Shown here one piece after another: positions 1-14,400 of a DNA stretch of 64,000 nucleotides. A program made the translations under genes and the position numbers. This DNA comes from Lutraria lutraria (Eukaryota > Mollusca > Bivalvia > Venerida > Mactridae): contig OZ026843.1 of NCBI GenBank assembly GCA_964023205.1, positions 7,983,029-8,047,028 on the forward strand. The letters run 5' to 3'. Position 1 is the stretch's first letter. Every line of letters starts with the position of its first letter. The notes under the pieces are model-generated. The model had not been told where the DNA came from and did not search any database. It worked only from the letters and a program-made list of their open reading frames with translations.

Positions 1-55
1 TTGCCAGTAATAATTGGAACGATGTGTAACAGACTGACATCAGGAACGGGGCATT
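1..55 (-). CDS. CCP exon, cut by the window edge
   Basis: The first 55 bases match the 5' (acceptor-side) part of the array exon, from the acceptor junction at 55/56 leftward. The rest of the exon and the 3' end of the gene lie outside the window. Confidence 0.8.
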
Positions 56-3000
56 CTAAAATGGAAGAAATATTCGTTAAAAGACTTTAGGATCAAATCG
101 AAACATTGCCGCAGTATTCAAGTAAAACCTAAGATATATATATCTTATTTTCCCCTGAACGGTATTTATATTCCGTTTTATTTCTTCTTACCAGATTAAA
201 CTGCCATCACTTAGACAATATTAAACGGGTACATTTTGGCACTGTAATTATATCACATGCCTTTATTTTAGACACAATGAACCAACATGTCAACACTAAA
301 TTGATCACGCATATAAGCCGTTTTATGCTTTTGAGCGAAAGTTATTGACAGAACCTATTGAATATTTGAACAATCATATTTCTTATACATCGTCGACCGT
401 TCAATTGTGTTTTTTGCATTTGCTTTGTCGTTAAAAACGGTTAATTTCATGTGTCATAATTGAAAAGAAATACATCATGAAGTTACATACCAACAATTAC
501 ACACTTATGTACATGTTCAAATTGTCCATTGTCAGCGCATGTGTCAGATAGAGTACTGTTATCAGACTTGTTGTTGTACAAGCCGTAACCCTTATCACAG
601 TGGTATTCAAATTGTTCGCTGTAGTTGTATTTCATTTTGCCAGTAATAATTGGAACGATGTGTAACAGACTGACATCAGGAACGGGGCATTCTAAAATGG
701 AAGAAATATTCGTTAACAGACTTTGGATCAAATCGAAACATAGCTGCAGTATTCAAGTAAAACGTAAGATATATATCTTATCTTCCCCTGAACGGTATTT
801 TTATTCCGTTTTATTTCTTCTTACCAGATTAAACTGCCATCACGTCGACAATATTAAAATGGTACATTTTGGCACTGTAATATATCATATGCCTTTATTT
901 TAGACACAATGAACCAACATTTCAATACTAAATTGATCACGTATATAAGCCGTTTCATGCATTTGAGCGATAGTTATTTCCAAAACCTATTGAATATTTG
1001 AACAAGCATATTTCTTATACATCGTCGACCGTTCAATTGTGTTTTTGCATTTGCTTTGTCGTAAAAAACGGTTAATTTCATGTGTCATAACTGAAAAGCA
1101 ATACATCATGAAGTCACATACCAACAATTACACACTTATGTACATGTTCAAATTGTCCATTGTCAGCGCATGTGTCAGATAGAGTACTGTTATCAGACTT
1201 GTTGTTGTACAAGCCGTAACCCTTATCACAGTGGTATTCAAATTGTTCGCTGTAGTTGTATTTCATTTTGCCAGTAATAATTGGAACGATGTGTAACAGA
1301 CTGACATCAGGAACGGGGCATTCTAAAATGGAAGAAATATTCGTTAAGAGACTTTAGGATCAAATCGAAACATAGCTGCAGTATTCAAGTAAAACGTAAG
1401 ATATATATCTTATCTTCCCCTGAACGGTATTTTTATTCCGTTTGATTTCTTCTTACCAGATTAAACTGCCACCACTTAGACAATATTAAACGGGTAAATT
1501 TTGGCACTGTAATTATATCATATGCCTTTATTTTAGACACAATGAACCAACACGTCAATACTAAATTGATCACGCATATAAGCCGTTTCATGCATTTGAG
1601 CGATAGTTATTTCCAAAACCTATTGAATATTTGAACAAGCATATTTCTTATACATCGTCGACCGTTCAATTGTGTTTTTTTGCATTTGCTTTGTCGTAAA
1701 AAACGATTAATTTCATGTGTCATAACTGAAAAGAAATACATCATGAAATTACATACCAACAATTACACACTTATGTATATGTTCAAATTGTCCATTGTCA
1801 GCGCATGTGTCAGATAGAGTACTGTTATCAGACTTGTTGTTGTACAAGCCGTAACCCTTATCACAGTGGTATTCAAATTGTTCGCTGTAGTTGTATTTCA
1901 TTTTGCCAGTAATAATTGGAACGATGTGTAACAGACTGACATCAGGAACGGGGCATTCTAAAATGGAAGAAATATTCGTTAATAGACTTTAGGATGAAAT
2001 CGAAACATTGCCGCAGTATTCAAGTAAAGCGTAAGATATATATCTTATCTTCCCCTGAACGGTATTGTTATTCCGTATTATTTAATTTTACCAGATTAAA
2101 CTGCCATCACGTAGACAATATTAAAATGGTAAATTTTTTGCACTGTAATATATCATATGCCTTTATTTAAGACACAATGAACCAACATGTCAATACTAAA
2201 TTGATCACGCGTATAAGCCGTTTCATGCATTTGAGCGACAGTTATTTCCTAAACCTATTGAATATTTGAACAAACATATTTCTTATACATCGTCGACCGT
2301 TCAATTGTGTTTTTTGCGTTTGCTTTGTCGTAAAAAACGGTTAATTTCATGTGTCATAACTGAAAAGCAATACATCATGAAGTCACATACCAACAATTAC
2401 ACACTTATGTACATGTTCAAATTGTCCATTGTCAGCGCATGTGTCAGATAGAGTACTGTTATCAGACTTGTTGTTGTACAAGCCGTAACCCTTATCACAG
2501 TGGTATTCAAATTGTTCGCTGTAGTTGTATTTCATTTTGCCAGTAATAATTGGAACGATGTGTAACAGACTGACATCAGGAACGGGGCATTCTAAAATGG
2601 AAGAAATATTCGTTAACAGATTTTAGGATCAAATCGAAACATAGCTGCAGTATTCAAGTAAAACGTAAGATATATATCTTATCTTCCCCTGAACGGTATT
2701 TTTATTCCGTTTTATTTCTTCTTACCAGATTAAACTGCGATCACTTAGACAATATTAAACGGGTAAATTTTGGCACTATAATTATATCATATGCCTTTAT
2801 TTTAGACACAATGAACCAACGTGTCAATACTAAATTGATCATGCATATAAGCCGTTTCATGCATTTGAGCGATAGTTGTTGACAAAACCTATTGAATATT
2901 TGAACAAGCATATTTCTTATACATCGTCGACCGTTCAGTTGTGTTTTTTGCATTTGCTTTGTCGTAAAAAAACGGTTAATTTCATGTGTCATAACTGAAA

Positions 3001-6000
3001 AGAAATACATCATGAAATTACATACCAACAATTACACACTTATGTACATGTTCAAATTGTCCATTGTCAGCGCATGTGTCAGATAGAGTACTGTTATCAG
3101 ACTTGTTGTTGTACAAGCCGTAACCCTTATCACAGTGGTATTCAAATTGTTCGCTGTAGTTGTATTTCATTTTGCCAGTAATAATTGGAACGATGTGTAA
3201 CAGACTGACATCAGGAACGGGGCATTCTAAAATGGAAGAAATATTCGTTAACAGACTTTAGGATCAAATCGAAACATTGCCGCAGTATTCAAGAAAAACG
3301 TAAGATATATATATCTTATCTTCCCCTGAACGGTATTTTTATTCCGTTTTATTTCGTCTTACCAGATTAAACTGCCATCACGTAGACAATATTAAAATGG
3401 TACATTTGGCCACTGTAATATATCATATGCCTTTATTTTAGACACAATGAACCAACATGTCAATACTAAATTGATCACGCATATAAGCCGTTTCATGCAT
3501 TTGAGCGATAGTTATTTCCAAAACCTATTGAATATTTGAACAAGCATATTTCTTATACATCGTCGACCGTTCAATTGTGTTTTTTTGCATTTGCTTTGTC
3601 GTAAAAAACGGTTAATTTCATGTGTCATAACTGAAAAGAAATACATCATGAAGTCACATACCAACAATTACACACTTATGTACATGTTCAAATTGTCCAT
3701 TGTCAGCGCATGTGTCAGATAGAGTACTGTTATCAGACTTGTTGTTGTACAAGCCGTAACCCTTATCACAGTGGTATTCAAATTGTTCGCTGTAGTTGTA
3801 TTTCATTTTGCCAGTAATAATTGGAACGATGTGTAACAGACTGACATCAGGAACGGGGCATTCTAAAATGGAAGAAATATTCGTTAACTGACTTTGGATC
3901 AAATTGAAACATTGCTGCAGTATTCAAGTAAAACGTAAGATATATGTCTTATCTTCCCCTGAACGGTATTTTTATTCCGTTTTATTTCTACATCCCAGAT
4001 TAAACTGCCATTACGTAGACAATATTAGAATGGTACATTTTGGCACTGTAATATATTATATGCCTTTATTTTAGACACAATGAACCAACATGTCAATACT
4101 AAATTGATCACGCATATAATCCGTTTCATGCATTTGAGCGATAGTTATTTCCAAAACCTATTGAATATTTGAACAAGCATATTTCTTATACATCGTCGAC
4201 CGTTCAATTGTGTATTTTGCATTTGCTTTGTCGTAAAAAACGGTTAATTTCATATGTCATAATTGAAAAGCAATACATCATGAAGTTACATACCAACAAT
4301 TACACACTTATGTACATGTTCAAATTGTCCATTGTCAGCGCATGTGTCAGATAGAGTACTGTTATCAGACTTGTTGTTGTACAAGCCGTAACCCTTATCA
4401 CAGTGGTATTCAAATTGTTCGCTGTAGTTGTATTTCATTTTGCCAGTAATAATTGGAACGATGTGTAACAGACTGACATCAGGAACGGGGCATTCTAAAA
4501 TGGAAGAAATATTCGTTAACAGACTTTAGGATCAAATCGAAACATTGCTGCAGTATTCAAGTAAAACGTAAGATATATATCTTATCTTCCCCTGAACGGT
4601 ATTTTTATTCCGTTTTATTTCTTCTTACCAGATTAAACTGCCATCACGTAAACAATATTAAACTAGTACATTTTGGCACTGTAATTATATCATATGCCTT
4701 TATTTTAGACACAATGAACCAACATGTCAATACTAAATTGATCACGCATATAAGCCGTTTCATGCATTTGAGGGATAGTTATTCACGAAACCTTTTGAAT
4801 ATTTGAACAAGCATATTTCTTATACATCGTCGACCGTTCAATTGCGTTTGGTTGTATTTGCTTTGTCGTAAAAAACGGTTAATTTCATTTGTCATAACTG
4901 AAAAGAAATACATCATGAAGTTACATACCAACAATTACACACTTATGTACATGTTCAAATTGTCCATTGTCAGCGCATGTGTCAGATAGAGTACTGTTAT
5001 CAGACTTGTTGTTGTACAAGCCGTAACCCTTATCACAGTGGTATTCAAATTGTTCGCTGTAGTTGTATTTCATTTTGCCAGTAATAATTGGAACGATGTG
5101 TAACAGACTGACATCAGGAACGGGGCATTCTAAAATGGAAGAAATATTCGTTAAAAGACTTTAGGATCAAATCGAAACATTGCCGCAGTATTCAAGTAAA
5201 ACCTAAGATATATATATCTTATTTTCCCCTGAACGGTATTTATATTCCGTTTTATTTCTTCTTACCAGATTAAACTGCCATCACTTAGACAATATTAAAC
5301 GGGTACATTTTGGCACTGTAATTATATCACATGCCTTTATTTTAGACACAATGAACCAACATGTCAACACTAAATTGATCACGCATATAAGCCGTTTTAT
5401 GCTTTTGAGCGAAAGTTATTGACAGAACCTATTGAATATTTGAACAATCATATTTCTTAAACATCGTCGACCGTTCAATTGTGTTTTTTGCATTTGCTTT
5501 GTCGTTAAAAACGGTTAATTTCATGTGTCATAATTGAAAAGAAATACATCATGAAGTTACATACCAACAATTACACACTTATGTACATGTTCAAATTGTC
5601 CATTGTCAGCGCATGTGTCAGATAGAGTACTGTTATCAGACTTGTTGTTGTACAAGCCGTAACCCTTATCACAGTGGTATTCAAATTGTTCGCTGTAGTT
5701 GTATTTCATTTTGCCAGTAATAATTGGAACGATGTGTAACAGACTGACATCAGGAACGGGGCATTCTAAAATGGAAGAAATATTCGTTAACAGACTTTGG
5801 ATCAAATCGAAACATAGCTGCAGTATTCAAGTAAAACGTAAGATATATATCTTATCTTCCCCTGAACGGTATTTTTATTCCGTTTTATTTCTTCTTACCA
5901 GATTAAACTGCCATCACGTCGACAATATTAAAATGGTACATTTTGGCACTGTAATATATCATATGCCTTTATTTTAGACACAATGAACCAACATTTCAAT

Positions 6001-8445
6001 ACTAAATTGATCACGTATATAAGCCGTTTCATGCATTTGAGCGATAGTTATTTCCAAAACCTATTGAATATTTGAACAAGCATATTTCTTATACATCGTC
6101 GACCGTTCAATTGTGTTTTTGCATTTGCTTTGTCGTAAAAAACGGTTAATTTCATGTGTCATAACTGAAAAGCAATACATCATGAAGTCACATACCAACA
6201 ATTACACACTTATGTACATGTTCAAATTGTCCATTGTCAGCGCATGTGTCAGATAGAGTACTGTTATCAGACTTGTTGTTGTACAAGCCGTAACCCTTAT
6301 CACAGTGGTATTCAAATTGTTCGCTGTAGTTGTATTTCATTTTGCCAGTAATAATTGGAACGATGTGTAACAGACTGACATCAGGAACGGGGCATTCTAA
6401 AATGGAAGAAATATTCGTTAAGAGACTTTAGGATCAAATCAAAACATAGCTGCAGTATTCAAGTAAAACGTAAGATATATATCTTATCTTCCCCTGAACG
6501 GTATTTTTATTCCGTTTGATTTCTTCTTACCAGATTAAACTGCCACCACTTAGACAATATTAAACGGGTAAATTTTGGCACTGTAATTATATCATATGCC
6601 TTTATTTTAGACACAATGAACCAACACGTCAATACTAAATTGATCACGCATATAAGCCGTTTCATGCATTTGAGCGATAGTTATTTCCAAAACCTATTGA
6701 ATATTTGAACAAGCATATTTCTTATACATCGTCGACCGTTCAATTGTGTTTTTTTGCATTTGCTTTGTCGTAAAAAACGATTAATTTCATGTGTCATAAC
6801 TGAAAAGAAATACATCATGAAATTACATACCAACAATTACACACTTATGTATATGTTCAAATTGTCCATTGTCAGCGCATGTGTCAGATAGAGTACTGTT
6901 ATCAGACTTGTTGTTGTACAAGCCGTAACCCTTATCACAGTGGTATTCAAATTGTTCGCTGTAGTTGTATTTCATTTTGCCAGTAATAATTGGAACGATG
7001 TGTAACAGACTGACATCAGGAACGGGGCATTCTAAAATGGAAGAAATATTCGTTAATAGACTTTAGGATGAAATCGAAACATTGCCGCAGTATTCAAGTA
7101 AAGCGTAAGATATATATCTTATCTTCCCCTGAACGGTATTGTTATTCCGTATTATTTAATTTTACCAGATTAAACTGCCATCACGTAGACAATATTAAAA
7201 TGGTAAATTTTTTGCACTGTAATATATCATATGCCTTTATTTAAGACACAATGAACCAACATGTCAATACTAAATTGATCACGCGTATAAGCCGTTTCAT
7301 GCATTTGAGCGACAGTTATTTCCTAAACCTATTGAATATTTGAACAAACATATTTCTTATACATCGTCGACCGTTCAATTGTGTTTTTTGCGTTTGCTTT
7401 GTCGTAAAAAACGGTTAATTTCATGTGTCATAACTGAAAAGCAATACATCATGAAGTCACATACCAACAATTACACACTTATGTACATGTTCAAATTGTC
7501 CATTGTCAGCGCATGTGTCAGATAGAGTACTGTTATCAGACTTGTTGTTGTACAAGCCGTAACCCTTATCACAGTGGTATTCAAATTGTTCGCTGTAGTT
7601 GTATTTCATTTTGCCAGTAATAATTGGAACGATGTGTAACAGACTGACATCAGGAACGGGGCATTCTAAAATGGAAGAAATATTCGTTAACAGATTTTAG
7701 GATCAAATCGAAACATAGCTGCAGTATTCAAGTAAAACGTAAGATATATATCTTATCTTCCCCTGAACGGTATTTTTATTCCGTTTTATTTCTTCTTACC
7801 AGATTAAACTGCGATCACTTAGACAATATTAAACGGGTAAATTTTGGCACTATAATTATATCATATGCCTTTATTTTAGACACAATGAACCAACGTGTCA
7901 ATACTAAATTGATCATGCATATAAGCCGTTTCATGCATTTGAGCGATAGTTGTTGACAAAACCTATTGAATATTTGAACAAGCATATTTCTTATACATCG
8001 TCGACCGTTCAGTTGTGTTTTTTGCATTTGCTTTGTCGTAAAAAACGGTTAATTTCATGTGTCATAACTGAAAAGAAATACATCATGAAATTACATACCA
8101 ACAATTACACACTTATGTATATGTTCAAATTGTCCATTGTCAGCGCATGTGTCAGATAGAGTACTGTTATCAGACTTGTTGTTGTACAAGCCGTAACCCT
8201 TATCACAGTGGTATTCAAATTGTTCGCTGTAGTTGTATTTCATTTTGCCAGTAATAATTGGAACGATGTGTAACAGACTGACATCAGGAACGGGGCATTC
8301 TAAAATGGAAGAAATATTCGTTAACAGACTTTAGGATCAAATCGAAACATTGCCGCAGTATTCAAGAAAAACGTAAGATATATATATCTTATCTTCCCCT
8401 GAACGGTATTTTTATTCCGTTTTATTTCGTCTTACCAGATTAAAC
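1..8445. repeat. 8-unit higher-order repeat, spacing 5,074 bp
   Basis: Positions 1 to about 3,370 recur at 5,075 to about 8,445 with only a few differences. The same private intron variants appear in the same order, for example the 'ggtattgttattccgtattatttaatttt' intron type at about 2,060 and 7,134. The two stretches diverge after about 3,380 / 8,450. The spacing equals eight units, so a block of eight units was duplicated or exchanged as a whole. Confidence 0.88.
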
Positions 8446-11400
8446 TGCCATCACGTCGACAATATTAAAATGGTACATTTTGGCACTGTAATATATCATA
8501 TGCCTTTATTTTAGACACAATGAACCAACATTTCAATACTAAATTGATCACGCATATAAGCCGTTTCATGCATTTGAGCGATAGTTATTTCCAAAACCTA
8601 TTGAATATTTGAACAAGCATATTTCTTATACATCGTCGACCGTTCAATTGTGTTTTTGCATTTGCTTTGTCGTAAAAAACGGTTAATTTCATGTGTCATA
8701 ACTGAAAAGCAATACATCATGAAGTCACATACCAACAATTACACACTTATGTACATGTTCAAATTGTCCATTGTCAGCGCATGTGTCAGATAGAGTACTG
8801 TTATCAGACTTGTTGTTGTACAAGCCGTAACCCTTATCACAGTGGTATTCAAATTGTTCGCTGTAGTTGTATTTCATTTTGCCAGTAATAATTGGAACGA
8901 TGTGTAACAGACTGACATCAGGAACGGGGCATTCTAAAATGGAAGAAATATTCGTTAAGAGACTTTAGGATCAAATCGAAACATAGCTGCAGTATTCAAG
9001 TAAAACGTAAGATATATATCTTATCTTCCCCTGAACGGTATTTTTATTCCGTTTTATTTCTTCTTACCAGATTAAACTGCCATCACTTAGACAATATTAA
9101 ACGGGTAAATTTTGGCACTATAATAATATCATATGCCTTTATTTTAGACACAATGAACCAACGTGTCAATACTAAATTGATCACGCATATAAGCCGTTTC
9201 ATGCGTTTGAGCGATAGTTATTGACAAAACCTATTGAATATTTGAACAAGCATATTTCTTATACATCGTCGACCGTTCAATTGTGTTTTTTTGCATTTGT
9301 TTTGTCGTAAAAAACGGTTAATTTCATGTGTCATAACTGAAAAGCAATACATCATGAAGTCACATACCAACAATTACACACTTATGTACATGTTCAAATT
9401 GTCCATTGTCAGCGCATGTGTCAGATAGAGTACTGTTATCAGACTTGTTGTTGTACAAGCCGTAACCCTTATCACAGTGGTATTCAAATTGTTCGCTGTA
9501 GTTGTATTTCATTTTGCCAGTAATAATTGGAACGATGTGTAACAGACAGACATCAGGAACGGGGCATTCTAAAATGGAAGAAATATTCGTTAACAGACTT
9601 TAGGATCAAATCGAAACATTGCCGCAGTATTCAAGTAAAGCGTAAGATATATATCTTATCTTCCCCTGAACGGTATTGTTATTCCGTATTATTTAATTTT
9701 ACCAGATTAAACTGCCATCACGTAGACAATATTAAAATGGTAAATTTTTTGCACTGTAATATATCATATGCCTGTATTTAAGACACAATGAACCAACATG
9801 TCAATACTTAATTGATCACGCATATAATCCGTTTTATGCATTTGAGCGACAGTTATTTCCTAAACCTATTGAATATTTGAACAAGCATATTTCTTATACA
9901 TCGTCGACCGTTCAATTGTGTTTTTTGCGTTTGCTTTGTCGTAAAAAACGGTTAATTTCATGTGTCATAACTGAAAAGCAATACATCATGAAGTCACATA
10001 CCAACAATTACACACTTATGTACATGTTCAAATTGTCCATTGTCAGCGCATGTGTCAGATAGAGTACTGTTATCAGACTTGTTGTTGTACAAGCCGTAAC
10101 CCTTATCACAGTGGTATTCAAATTGTTCGCTGTAGTTGTATTTCATTTTGCCAGTAATAATTGGAACGATGTGTAACAGACTGACATCAGGAACGGGGCA
10201 TTCTAAAATGGAAGAAATATTCGTTAACAGACTTTAGGATCAAATTGGAACATTGCTGCAGTATTCAAGTAAAACGTAAGATATATATCTTATCTTCCCC
10301 TGAACGGTATTTTTATTCCGTTTGATTTCTTCATACCAGATTAAACTGCCACCACTTAGACAATATTAAACGGGTAAATTTTGGCACTGTAATTATATCA
10401 TATGCCTTTATTTTAGACACAATGAACCAACACGTCAATACTAAATTGATAACGCATATAAGCCGTTTCATGCATTTGAGCGATAGTTATTTCCAAAACC
10501 TATTGAATATTTGAACAAGCATATTTCTTATACATCGTCGACCGTTCAATTGTGTTTTTTTGCATTTGCTTTGTCGTAAAAAACGATTAATTTCATGTGT
10601 CATAACTGAAAAGAAATACATCATGAAATTACATACCAACAATTACACACTTATGTATATGTTCAAATTGTCCATTGTCAGCGCATGTGTCAGATAGAGT
10701 ACTGTTATTAGACTTGTTGTTGTACAAGCCGTAACCCTTATCACAGTGGTATTCAAATTGTTCGCTGTAGTTGTATTTCATTTTGCCAGTAATAATTGGA
10801 ACGATGTGTAACAGACTGACATCAGGAACGGGGCATTCTAAAATGGAAGAAATATTCGTTAATAGACTTTAGGATGAAATCGAAACATTGCCGCAGTATT
10901 CAAGTAAAGCGTAAGATATATATCTTATCTTCCCCTGAACGGTATTGTTATTCCGTATTATTTAATTTTACCAGATTAAACTGCCATCACGTAGACAATA
11001 TTAAAATGGTAAATTTTTTGCACTGTAATATATCATATGCCTTTATTTAAGACACAATGAACCAACATGTCAATACTAAATTGATCAGGCATATAAGCCG
11101 TTTCATGCATTTGAGCGCCAGTTATTTCCTAAACCTATTGAATATTTGAACAAACATATTTCTTATACATCGTCGACCGTTCAATTGTGTTTTTTGCGTT
11201 TGCTTTGTCGTAAAAAACGGTTAATTTCATGTGTCATAACTGAAAAGCAATACATCATGAATTCACATACCAACAATTACACACTTATGTACATGTTCAA
11301 ATTGTCCATTGTCAGCGCATGTGTCAGATAGAGTACTGTTATCAGACTTGTTGTTGTACAAGCCGTAACCCTTATCACAGTGGTATTCAAATTGTTCGCT

Positions 11401-14400
11401 GTAGTTGTATTTCATTTTGCCAGTAATAATTGGAACGATGTGTAACATACTGACATTAGGAACGGGGCATTCTAAAATGGAAGAAATATTCGTTAACAGA
11501 CTTTAGGATCAAATTGGAACATTGCTGCAGTATTCAAGTAAAACGTAAGATATATATCTTATCTTCCCCTGAACGGTATTTTTATTCCGTTTGATTTCTT
11601 CATACCAGATTAAACTGCCACCACTTAGACAATATTAAACGGGTAAATTTTGGCACTGTAATTATATCATATGCCTTTATTTTAGACACAATGAACCAAC
11701 ACGTCAATACTAAATTGATCACGCATATAAGCCGTTTCATGCATTTGAGCGATAGTTATTTCCAAAACCTATTGAATATTTGAACAAGCATATTTCTTAT
11801 ACATCGTCGACCGTTCAATTGTGTTTTTTTGCATTTGCTTTGTCGTAAAAAACGGTTAATTTCATGTGTCATAATTGAGAAGAAATACATCATGAAATTA
11901 CATACCAACAATTACACACTTATGTATATGTTCAAATTGTCCATTGTCAGCGCATGTGTCAGATAGAGTACTGTTATTAGACTTGTTGTTGTACAAGCCG
12001 TAACCCTTATCACAGTGGTATTCAAATTGTTCGCTGTAGTTGTATTTCATTTTGCCAGTAATAATTGGAACGATGTGTAACAGACTGACATCAGGAACGG
12101 GGCATTCTAAAATGGAAGAAATATTCGTTAATAGACTTTAGGATGAAATCGAAACATTGCCGCAGTATTCAAGTAAAACGTAAGATATATATCTTATCTT
12201 CCCCTGAACGGTATTTTTATTCCGTTTTATTTCTTCTTACCAGATTAAACTGCCATCACGTAGACAATATTAAAATGGTACATTTTGGCACTATAATATA
12301 TCATATGCTTTAATTTTAGACACAATGAACCAACATGTCAATACTTAATTGATCACGCATATAAGCCGTTTCATGCAATTGAGCGATAGTTATTTCCAAA
12401 ACCTATTGAATATTTGAACAACCATATTTCTTATACATCGTCGACGGTTCAATTGTGTTTTTTGCATTTGCTTTGTCGTAAAAAACGGTTAATTTCATAT
12501 GTCATAACTGAAAAGAAATACATCATGAAGTTACATACCAACAATTACACACTTATATACATGTTCAAATTGTCCATTGTCATCGCATGTGTCAGATAGA
12601 GTACTATTATCAGTATTGTTGTTGTACAAGCCGTAACCCTTATCACAGTGGTATTCAAATTGTTCGCTGTAGTTGTATTTCATTTTGCCAGTAATAATTG
12701 GAACGATGTGTAACAGACTGACATCAGGAACGGGGCATTCTAAAATGGAAGAAATATTCGTTAACAGACTTTAGGATCAAATCGAAACATTGCTGCAGTA
12801 TTCAAGTAAAACGTAAGATGTATAATTATCTAATATTCCACTTATCAGTATTCCCTTCCGTTTTATTTCTTCGTCCCAGATTAAACAGCCATTACGTAGA
12901 CAATATTAAAATGGTACATTTTGGCACTGTTATTATATCAAATGCCTTCATATTAGACACAATGAACCAACATATCAATACCAAAGTTCATCAAGCATAT
13001 AAACCGCATTATGCATATGTACGAAAGTGATTTCCAAAACCTATTGAATATTTGAACAAGCACATTTCTTCTACAACATCGACCGTCCAATCGTGTTTTT
13101 GTTTACTTTGTCGTAACAAAGTATTCATTTCATGTGTCATAACTGAAAAGAAATACATCATGAAGTCACATACCAACAATTACACACTTATGTACATGCT
13201 CAAATTGTCCATTGTCAGCGCAAGTGTCTGATAGAGTACTGTTATCAGACTTGTTGTTGTACAAGCCGTAACCCTTATCACAGTGGTATTCAAATTGTTC
13301 GCTGTAGTTGTATTTCATTTTGCCAGTAATAATTGGAACGATGTGTAACAAACTGACATCAGGAACGGGGCATTCTAAAATGGAAGAAACATTTGTTAAC
13401 ATACTTTAGGATCAAATCGAATCATTGCTGCAGTATTCAAGTAAAACGTAAGATATATAATTATCTAATTGTCCACTTATCAGTATTCCCTTCCGTTCTA
13501 TTTCTACGTCCCAGATTAAACTGCCATTACGTAGAAAATATTAAAATGGTACATTTTGGCACTGTAATATATCATATGCTTTAATTTTAGACACAATGAA
13601 CCAACATGTCAATACTAAATTGATCACGCATATAAGCCGTTTCATGCATTTGAGCGATAGTTATTGACAAAACCTATTGAATATTTGAACAAGCATATTT
13701 CTTATACATCGTCGACCGTTCAATTGTGTTTTTTGCATTTGCTTTGTCGTTAAAAACGGTTAGTTTCATGTGTCATAATTGAAAAGAAATACATCATGAA
13801 GTTACATACCAACAATTACACACTTATGTACATGTTCAAATTGTCCATTGTCAGCGCATGTGTCTGATAGGGTACAGTTATCAGACTTGTTGTTGTACAA
13901 GCCGTAACCCTTATCACAGTGGTATTCAAATTGTTCGCTGTAGTTGTATTTCATTTTGCCAGTAATAATTGGAACGATGTGTAACAGACTGACATCAGGA
14001 ACGGGGCATTCTAAAATGGAAGAAATATTCGTTAACAGACTTTAGGATCAAATCGAAACATTGCCGCAGTATTCAAGTAAAACGTAAGATATATATATCT
14101 TATCTTCCCCTGAACGGTATTTTTATTCCGTTTTATTTCTTCTTACCAGATTAAACTGCCATCACGTCGACAATATTAAAATGGTACATTTTGGCACTGT
14201 AATATATGATATGCCTTTATTTTAGACACAATGAACCAACATGTCAATACTAAATTGATCACGCATATAAGCCGTTTCATGCATTTGAGCGATAGTTATT
14301 GACAAAACCTATTGAATATTTGAACAAGCATATTTCTTATACATCGTCGACCGTTCAATTGTGTTTTTGCATTTGCTTTGTCGTAAAAAACGGTTAATTT